Source of the DNA: Algoriphagus formosus
GTDB lineage: Bacteria; Bacteroidota; Bacteroidia; Cytophagales; Cyclobacteriaceae
NCBI RefSeq assembly: GCF_002807035.1
Contig: NZ_NIUC01000002.1
Location: 1,579,267-1,643,266 of the forward strand
Reading direction: 5' to 3'
Length of the DNA: 64,000 nt
A model generated the notes under the pieces. It saw nothing but the letters and a program-made list of their open reading frames with translations. It did not search any database and had not been told where the DNA came from. The position numbers and the translations under genes were made by a program. Of this stretch, positions 55,128 through 61,253 are shown in pieces (within the stretch, counting starts at the first letter, position 1; every line of letters begins with the position of its first letter).

Positions 55128-55760
55128 TCATTTTTTATTCCACTGCAAAACGATCTCTGTGATAAAAAGCGGAACGGCCCAAGAAAGCCAAATGGCGGTA
55201 GGGCCCGTTTCCACAAATGGCCCCAAATCATCATAAAAAGGCTGTCTCGTCAACCATCGAAAAAGTACGAAGGCAAAGGTTACCACGTAGCTTCGGATCA
55301 TCCATTCTTTGTGGAGGTTGATTCGGCGCAGAAGGATAAATCGAAAGGCCATCCCTGTGGTGCCAAACCATGCAAAAGCCAAACCGATCAGAGATAAGCT
55401 CCAAGTCCAATGGAAATCAAGGGCGATGGTGAGTGAAAGTGCAATCGAGCTAATGACCGCGATCAAAATTCCACAGATATAGGCCATTCCCATCATGCGG
55501 TGGATTTTGAGGTATCGGTTTCTAAAAGTTTTCCAAAATTGAAAGGGGCCTAAAGTGAGAGCGATGAGTCCCCCTGAAATATGGCCGATTAAAGGCCATT
55601 TCATTGCCCAATATTCTCCAAAAAAGGATTCCTCAAAGCCAAAGTACGGTAAGGCGTCATGGAGAATGAATTTGCCCGCGAATAGTATCAGGAAGCCCCA
55701 AACAAAAAGTAGAAGCCAGGCTTTGGGATTGCTTGGGACAAGTGTGAGTTTAGTTTCCAT
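55128..55760 (-). CDS. DUF2306 membrane protein
   Basis: 210 residues with about six membrane segments. HISGGLIALTLGPFQFWKTF and IHRMMGMAYICGILI are hallmarks of DUF2306, whose conserved His residues may bind heme or metal. Function unknown. It lies 7 nt before the P1 peptidase start and 39 nt after the SnoaL-like gene. Confidence 0.9.
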   Translation of the reverse strand: METKLTLVPSNPKAWLLLFVWGFLILFAGKFILHDALPYFGFEESFFGEYWAMKWPLIGHISGGLIALTLGPFQFWKTFRNRYLKIHRMMGMAYICGILIAVISSIALSLTIALDFHWTWSLSLIGLAFAWFGTTGMAFRFILLRRINLHKEWMIRSYVVTFAFVLFRWLTRQPFYDDLGPFVETGPTAIWLSWAVPLFITEIVLQWNKK

Positions 55761-55799
55761 TGGGATTTCTCAGTTAGTAGTTTGAGGAGAAAGCCTTTC

Positions 55800-56219
55800 C
55801 TAAGCTATTGAAGCCTCGTGTAGTTTCTTGGTATCCACGTATTGTTGAAATCCTGTGATTTTTCCATTTTTCACAGTCCAAAAATGTGCAACCTGCGCGT
55901 TGTATGCTTTTCCGCTTTTATACTTGGCATCATATCGCAAAGTGGCTAGTACCTTTCCATGAAGCATTTCATGGATTTCGATGTCCTTTAGATTGAAGTA
56001 TTCATGGTCTTGCAAAATGGGACCAAAAACTCCATTCAGAATTGCATCTGGACCTACATAGGGATTTCCTTTTGCGTATTCATTTCCTTCGGCTTCGTTC
56101 CAAACGATTTGAGAATCCATAGTCCCGAGAACTCCCGGTACATCTCCTTTGCTGAAAGCCTGGTAGAGACTATCGACAACTGCTTTATTTTCTGCGGATT
56201 CCTTGATTAAATTTTCCAT
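55800..56219 (-). CDS. SnoaL-like/NTF2-fold protein
   Basis: 139 residues of the cone-shaped NTF2-like fold: VDSLYQAFSKGDVPGVLGTM, IVWNEAEGNEYAKG, then beta strands VAHFWTVKNGKITGFQQYVD. It may be an isomerase or a ligand-binding protein; no reaction can be named. It lies 18 nt downstream of the RidA-like gene. Confidence 0.88.
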   Translation of the reverse strand: MENLIKESAENKAVVDSLYQAFSKGDVPGVLGTMDSQIVWNEAEGNEYAKGNPYVGPDAILNGVFGPILQDHEYFNLKDIEIHEMLHGKVLATLRYDAKYKSGKAYNAQVAHFWTVKNGKITGFQQYVDTKKLHEASIA

Positions 56220-56237
56220 GGTTTTATAAGATTACTA

Positions 56238-56636
56238 TTAGTGTGATTTATGGGCTTCCAGTTCGATTTCAATCAAAAATTCGGGCATGACCAAGCCTTT
56301 GACTTCAATCCACGAACCGGTAGGAAATTGCTTTTGGTAGATTGAGCCTCTATATGCTGCGTGCTCTAAAAAGGCAGGCATATCCGTGGTGAATACATTT
56401 TCTACCAGTACATCATCGAAGCTGCAGCCATAATGTGCCAAGACTTTTTCCAGGTCAGCATAGCAGTTTTTCATTTGCTGAAGAAAGTCGCCAACAGCCA
56501 AGGGGTTACCTTCATCATCCATGCTTACTGCTCCTGAAATCTTGATGCTATCTCCGATTTTCACTGCGTGGGTATAGCCATAGGCTTTTTCGAGTTCGGG
56601 TCTAAGAGAGAAAAATTCTGGGGTTTGACTACTCAT
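56238..56636 (-). CDS. RidA family protein lacking the catalytic arginine
   Basis: 132 residues of the YjgF/RidA trimer fold (SGAVSMDDEGNPLAVGDFLQ, VENVFTTDMPAFLEHAAYRG). The usual P-x-R-S/T active-site Arg is replaced: the segment reads FPTGSWIEVKGL. Proteins without this Arg do not show the imine deaminase activity of RidA, so this one belongs to another subgroup. It is the first gene of the leftward run with SnoaL-like, DUF2306 and peptidase genes. Confidence 0.9.
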   Translation of the reverse strand: MSSQTPEFFSLRPELEKAYGYTHAVKIGDSIKISGAVSMDDEGNPLAVGDFLQQMKNCYADLEKVLAHYGCSFDDVLVENVFTTDMPAFLEHAAYRGSIYQKQFPTGSWIEVKGLVMPEFLIEIELEAHKSH

Positions 56637-56767
56637 CTCATTTTTTTTAAGTTAAAAGATGGAATAATCTCCACTTTCATTTGATCCTTCCCAAAAGGCT
56701 TAGGATGAAGGCCTATAAAATGTTTCCCCAATGAGTATTTTCCTTCCCCGGAAAATTCACAATTAAG

Positions 56768-56784
56768 CAATTGATATTCAATTG
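56768..56784. promoter_or_regulatory. Paired CAATTG sites before the TPR kinase gene
   Basis: CAATTG occurs twice, 11 bp apart (about one helix turn), 23-39 nt before the kinase ATG. It could be a regulator site or chance in AT-rich DNA. Confidence 0.25.
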
Positions 56785-56806
56785 CATTTTATTGTATATT
56801 AATCGC

Positions 56807-58750
56807 ATGAAGCGATTTTTTATCCTTGTTTTTGTATTGTTTCAGATTCAGCTAGAAGCTCAGGTAGTTTCAAAAGACGGTAAAGTCGAATATTCAAAGG
56901 TTTTTGAGGAGACAGATGATTTTGGTGCGGATTACCTTGAAAAAATAGAGCAATCACTTCCTTCAGTGAAAGAGACCGAATTGAGGCTGCAAATGCTCTG
57001 GGATCTGGGCTATTATTACCATACCAGAAATCTACGCAAATCCCTTTCCGTCATCAATCAAGGCCTGGAAGAGGCTCGAATGGCAGAAAGTGAGCTTTGG
57101 GAGGGTAGAATGCAGGTGGCTCAAGGGGCTATTTTGCTGAGAATGGAACAACTCGATCAGGCAGAAGAGATGCTTCAAAGTGCTTTGGAAAAACTTCCCG
57201 AATCCGAAACCTGGCTTTTGCTAACCAATCTGGGCTATGTCCAGGAGCGAAGGGGAGACTTGGGAAAGGCTTTTGAATTGGCAACCCAAACACTTCAACT
57301 CGGGGAGAAATACGGTGACAGGAAAGCCATGGCCATGGCCTATTCGGATATCAGCAACTTATTTTGGAAGCAAGGCAAACCCGAGCAAGGCTTGGAATAT
57401 GGACTGAAGTCTCTCGCCCTTTTTGAGGAGCGGGGAATCCAGGATTTAGATTTTGATTTTACCCTGCATGTGACTGGAAATAACCTGATTGCACTCGGGC
57501 GAAATGAGGAAGCACTTCCTTATTTCCAGCAATCTATTCGTATGGGAAAGCAATATGGCTTCTACAATAATCTCAGTGACACGTATATCGCCTTGACGGA
57601 TCTTTATGTGGCATTGGGGGATTTTGAAAATGCAGAGACCTCCGGAAAGGAGGCACTCAAGTATGCCGAACTCCTTCAAAATGAGTTTATGGTCGTGCGC
57701 TCCTTGCTTTCTTTGGGCAAAGTGAAAAAAGAGCGGGGATTCTATCAGGATGCGATTACCTACCTTGGACGAAGTATCCGCACGGCTACCGAGGACTTTG
57801 GAGATCGTTATTTTTTGAGTTTGATCTATCGGGAATTGGCGGAAGCCTACGAGGGAGCCGGTGAAATTTCCAATTCCTATCAGGCATTTAAGCGCTATCA
57901 TGAGCTCGATCAATCTGTCTTCAATGCAGAGGCGGATCAGCGGATTGCCCAATTGCAAACTGAAATGGATGTAACCCAAAAGGAAGGAATTATTTCCCTT
58001 CAAGAGGAGGCGCTGAAGCGACAGAATATCATTCAGATTTTTACACTTCTATTCACCGCATTGATGGTGTTTTTTCTCTTCTTCCTTTATCGGGTTTTTG
58101 TGAAGCGAAAAAAGTACAGCCAACTTTTGGAAAAGCAGAATCGAGAAAAAGAATTTTTGCTGAAAGAGATCCATCATCGGGTCAAAAACAATTTGGAGAC
58201 TATTTCCAGCCTCTTGGCTTTGCAGACAGCTCAAATCGAAAATGAGGAGCTTCAAGACATCATGATCGAAAGCCAAAACCGGGTTCAAAGCATGGGGATG
58301 ATCCATCAAAATCTCTATCAAGGAGAAAATTTGGCTGCAATTGAGATGAAAAATTATTTCAAAAATTTGGGCTCTTTTATTATTGATTCCTTCAATGCTT
58401 CAGCACGAATAAGCTTGGAAGTAGAGATGGAACCCTTGGAGTTGGATGTGGATCGTGCGATTCCGATAGGCTTGATTGTCAATGAGTTGATTACCAATTC
58501 GCTGAAGTATGCATTTCCAGATGGAAGAGATGGTGAGATTCTGATCAGTTTGAAAAAAGATCAAGATCATCTGTGCCTGAAAGTAGCAGATGATGGCGCT
58601 GGAATGAAGAAAAATAATCCCACTTTGGGAACGGGCTTTGGTACTCAGCTCGTGGCACTTTTGACTAAGCAGCTCGACGGAAAAATGACACTGAGCACCC
58701 AAAAAGGAACAGAATTATATTTTGAGTTTAAGACCAATAAAGCAGCATGA
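56807..58750 (+). CDS. TPR-domain HisKA_2 sensor histidine kinase
   Basis: 647 residues from the ATG at 56807. A signal peptide is followed by TPR-like helix pairs over residues about 40-385 on the periplasmic side. A membrane segment (about 407-430), a coiled coil, a HisKA_2 domain (KEIHHRVKNNLETISSLLAL, phospho-His 456) and an HATPase domain (GLIVNELITNSLKYAF, GTGFGTQLVALL) follow. It overlaps its LytTR regulator by 4 nt. The TPR region probably senses a protein or peptide partner. Confidence 0.94.
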   Translation: MKRFFILVFVLFQIQLEAQVVSKDGKVEYSKVFEETDDFGADYLEKIEQSLPSVKETELRLQMLWDLGYYYHTRNLRKSLSVINQGLEEARMAESELWEGRMQVAQGAILLRMEQLDQAEEMLQSALEKLPESETWLLLTNLGYVQERRGDLGKAFELATQTLQLGEKYGDRKAMAMAYSDISNLFWKQGKPEQGLEYGLKSLALFEERGIQDLDFDFTLHVTGNNLIALGRNEEALPYFQQSIRMGKQYGFYNNLSDTYIALTDLYVALGDFENAETSGKEALKYAELLQNEFMVVRSLLSLGKVKKERGFYQDAITYLGRSIRTATEDFGDRYFLSLIYRELAEAYEGAGEISNSYQAFKRYHELDQSVFNAEADQRIAQLQTEMDVTQKEGIISLQEEALKRQNIIQIFTLLFTALMVFFLFFLYRVFVKRKKYSQLLEKQNREKEFLLKEIHHRVKNNLETISSLLALQTAQIENEELQDIMIESQNRVQSMGMIHQNLYQGENLAAIEMKNYFKNLGSFIIDSFNASARISLEVEMEPLELDVDRAIPIGLIVNELITNSLKYAFPDGRDGEILISLKKDQDHLCLKVADDGAGMKKNNPTLGTGFGTQLVALLTKQLDGKMTLSTQKGTELYFEFKTNKAA

Positions 58751-59481
58751 GTGAGAAGACCAGAATTTTGATTGTGGAGGATGATATGATTATCGCTGCG
58801 AATATTTCACTGCAGCTCTCTAAGCTTGGCTATGAAGTCACGGGAATTGAGTCCCGGGGAGAGGATGCCGTCAATCACGCCATCGAAAATCATCCGGATA
58901 TTATTTTGATGGATATCCAGCTGAAAGGGGGAATGAATGGGATAGATGCAGCAAAGAAAATCCAGGAAAAGACTGCAATTCCTTTGATTTACCTGACTGC
59001 CAACGCTGACGAAGCTTCTTTTCAAAAGGCCAAAGAAACTAAACCCTATGCCTTTATTTCCAAGCCTTTTAACAAGTTAAATCTAGAGCGGACCATTGAA
59101 TTGGTAGCGGAAAAAATCAAAGAGGAAAAAATTGAAACGGAAGATTCAGATTCGTTGATCGAGAGCCTGGATGACCGGATTTTTATTCGAAACAATGGGA
59201 AACTGATCAAGCTGATGCTGGACGAAATTCTCTATATCGAAGCTGATAGAAACTACTGTAATATTTTTACCAACAGTCAGAATTATCTCATTGTCAGCCC
59301 ATTGAATGCTTTTTGTCAAAAGATTGAAAGTAGGGATTTTCTGCGGGTGCATCGCTCCTATGTGGTCAATCTTAAGAAGCTAGATGCGGTAGCTGATTCA
59401 CATTTGGAGATTATGCGTAAGGTCATCCCAATCAGTAAAATGTATAAGGAGGATTTGATGCGGAGTATCAGGAAGGTATAA
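58747..59481 (+). CDS. REC-LytTR response regulator, partner of the TPR kinase
   Basis: 244 residues. The receiver has VEDDMIIAANIS, phospho-acceptor D56 (LMDIQLKGGMNG) and SKPFNKLNLE. The LytTR domain (IRNNGKLIKLMLDEILYIEA, FLRVHRSYVVNLKKLDAV) covers about 145-244. It overlaps the kinase gene by 4 nt. It is the closest relative in the window of the regulator at 6856-7611. Confidence 0.95.
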   Translation: MSEKTRILIVEDDMIIAANISLQLSKLGYEVTGIESRGEDAVNHAIENHPDIILMDIQLKGGMNGIDAAKKIQEKTAIPLIYLTANADEASFQKAKETKPYAFISKPFNKLNLERTIELVAEKIKEEKIETEDSDSLIESLDDRIFIRNNGKLIKLMLDEILYIEADRNYCNIFTNSQNYLIVSPLNAFCQKIESRDFLRVHRSYVVNLKKLDAVADSHLEIMRKVIPISKMYKEDLMRSIRKV

Positions 59482-59482
59482 T

Positions 59483-60235
59483 TTACCCTTTGGCCAAAAT
59501 CCCACCGTCAATGGTGTAAACAGACCCCGTAATCCAAGAGGCATCATCCGAGGCTAGGAACAAAGCTAATTTGGCAATGTCTTCAGGTTCCCCTAAACGC
59601 TGGACCAAAGTATTTCTGCCCGCATTTTCCACCGCTTTTGCAGGATCGGGAAAGGCAACAGCTGATGCATGAATAAAGGGTGTGTCGACAGGTCCGGGGC
59701 AAATGCAATTGATTCGGATATGGGGAGCGTAATCAACCGCTGCCTGTTTGGCTAAAGCTACCAATCCTGCTTTGGATGCGCAGTAAGCTGGATGATTGGG
59801 AAAGGATTTGAAAGCGGCAATTGATGAGTTGATTACCACCGAGGCATTGGGGCTTTTTTGTAGGTGTGGAAGGGATGCTTTTAGCAGCTGAAAAACGGAG
59901 GTCAAATTGACATTAAAGGTTTGAGTCCATGTTTCCAAAGGTAAATCCGTAATTGATCCAAGACCCAGCATCCCCGCATTTGTGAGCAAGCCATCCAATT
60001 GCCCGAATTTTTCCAAAGCCAATTCAACGAGTCTTTGATTATAGCCCGGATCACTGACATCGCCCGCCAAGAAATAAGCTTCGGTTTGCAAAAGACTTAA
60101 TAATTCCTCTGCAGCCTCCTCATTACGTCCGCTAAGAATAAGTTTTGCTCCTTCCCTAGAAAACTCTAAGGCCATAGCACGCCCCATGCCACTGGTAGCG
60201 CCACTTATGATAAATGTCCTATTTTGAAGTTTCAT
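59483..60235 (-). CDS. Short-chain dehydrogenase/reductase (SDR)
   Basis: 250 residues of the classical SDR fold. It has the cofactor motif ISGATSGMGRAMA, NAG in LLTNAGMLG, catalytic Ser in INSSIAAF and YCASK, and PGPVDTPF. The substrate is unknown. It converges on the LytTR gene with 1 nt between stops. Confidence 0.94.
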   Translation of the reverse strand: MKLQNRTFIISGATSGMGRAMALEFSREGAKLILSGRNEEAAEELLSLLQTEAYFLAGDVSDPGYNQRLVELALEKFGQLDGLLTNAGMLGLGSITDLPLETWTQTFNVNLTSVFQLLKASLPHLQKSPNASVVINSSIAAFKSFPNHPAYCASKAGLVALAKQAAVDYAPHIRINCICPGPVDTPFIHASAVAFPDPAKAVENAGRNTLVQRLGEPEDIAKLALFLASDDASWITGSVYTIDGGILAKG

Positions 60236-60246
60236 ATGGGGTTTAG

Positions 60247-60438
60247 CTATCCGACTTTTCCATCTCCATTGATATCTTTTCCACTTTCCTCCTCAAGTAC
60301 TTTCAGCGTTTTGATCAGTAGTTCTTGCGTCTTGCGCAATTCACTTTCCAGGTAGGCCACTCTAGCTTCCAAAGTGGAGGCTCTTGAGCTGTGACTGGAG
60401 ATTTGACTTTGTTGGATAAGGTTCCAGAATAGTCCCAT
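60247..60438 (-). CDS. Small coiled-coil protein with DxNGDGxxG tail
   Basis: 63 residues. A short N-terminal segment is followed by a coiled coil (LEARVAYLESELRKTQELLI) and a C-terminal KDINGDGKVG, half of an EF-hand or dockerin-like calcium loop. It lies 11 nt before the SDR gene on the same strand. I do not know a function. Confidence 0.65.
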   Translation of the reverse strand: MGLFWNLIQQSQISSHSSRASTLEARVAYLESELRKTQELLIKTLKVLEEESGKDINGDGKVG

Positions 60439-60472
60439 GGTTTATTTTATTTTTAGTTCCGATGAGTTTGAT

Positions 60473-60883
60473 TTAAAATTTTTCGGGTAGTAGCACGCTT
60501 ATTTGATCAAAATTTTTAGGGAAGTCCTTAATGTTTCTTGTAACAAAATAAGCGCACTGGTTCGAAATAGCAGTTTGATAAAGGATTGCATCCTCCAAAT
60601 CCTTAAAGTCCGATTGAATAGCTCGCTCGATATCCTCTGAATTTGTTTGGGTTAAATGGACCAATAGATTGATTTTAGCTATCGTTTCTCTAATCACTTT
60701 GGGAGAGATATTTGATTTTTGAAGGACGTAGATAATAGTCTGAATACAAGAAACGGAGGTAAATAGTTTGACTTGTCGGTTGGCACTGGATTCTAAAAAT
60801 TTTTGAACTCTACTTCCGAAATCGCCTCGATCTAAAACCAAATCAAGAAAAATATTAGTATCGATGAAAGCTCTATTTTTCAT
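60473..60883 (-). CDS. PIN-domain toxin of the DUF6364 module
   Basis: 136 residues with PIN motifs RAFIDTNIFLDLVL, VSCIQTIIYVL, LEDAILYQTAIS and YFVTRNIKDF. It is a VapC-like RNase toxin. Its start overlaps the antitoxin-like gene by 11 nt. Confidence 0.87.
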   Translation of the reverse strand: MKNRAFIDTNIFLDLVLDRGDFGSRVQKFLESSANRQVKLFTSVSCIQTIIYVLQKSNISPKVIRETIAKINLLVHLTQTNSEDIERAIQSDFKDLEDAILYQTAISNQCAYFVTRNIKDFPKNFDQISVLLPEKF

Positions 60884-61118
60884 ACTTTTCTCCTGCCGAT
60901 TCTCGGATTACTTTTTTCCAATCTGTCTTCTCAGGAGCCCTTCCAGCAATTCCTCGTAGCTCCCCAATTAAAGCAAGTTGCTTTTCTTTGTCTTTTTCGA
61001 TTTCCTTATTCAGGAGTTCTTCAATCAAAAATGAAAGACTTTGCTGCTTGTTTTGAGCTATTTTTCGACTTTTTTCTATGGTTTCCTTATCGATACTAAG
61101 TGTAAGTTTTGTTTTCAT
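60873..61118 (-). CDS. DUF6364-like antitoxin
   Basis: 81 residues from the ATG at 61118; a longer frame to 61220 is unlikely. MKTKLTLSIDKETIEKSRKI with a later SLSFLIEELL is a ribbon-helix-helix-like start seen in DUF6364 antitoxins. The C-terminal GIAGRAPEKTDWKKVIRE could fold against the PIN toxin. It overlaps the toxin gene. Confidence 0.82.
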   Translation of the reverse strand: MKTKLTLSIDKETIEKSRKIAQNKQQSLSFLIEELLNKEIEKDKEKQLALIGELRGIAGRAPEKTDWKKVIRESAGEKYEK

Positions 61119-61120
61119 GA

Positions 61121-61148
61121 TACGTATAAAAATTTTCCTACGTATAAA
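61121..61148. promoter_or_regulatory. Direct repeats TACGTATAAA upstream of the antitoxin
   Basis: TACGTATAAA occurs at 61121-61130 and 61139-61148, 18 bp apart, just before the antitoxin ATG; each contains the palindrome TACGTA. It is placed for binding by an autoregulatory antitoxin and probably overlaps the promoter. Confidence 0.5.
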
Positions 61149-61253
61149 TATAAATAAACTTTTTGATACAAATGACTCGTGATATTTCTGCCTGAATGAA
61201 AAGGTCCCATAGCTGGTCATTTTGGGGAAAATCCTATTTCATTTCCCTTTTTT

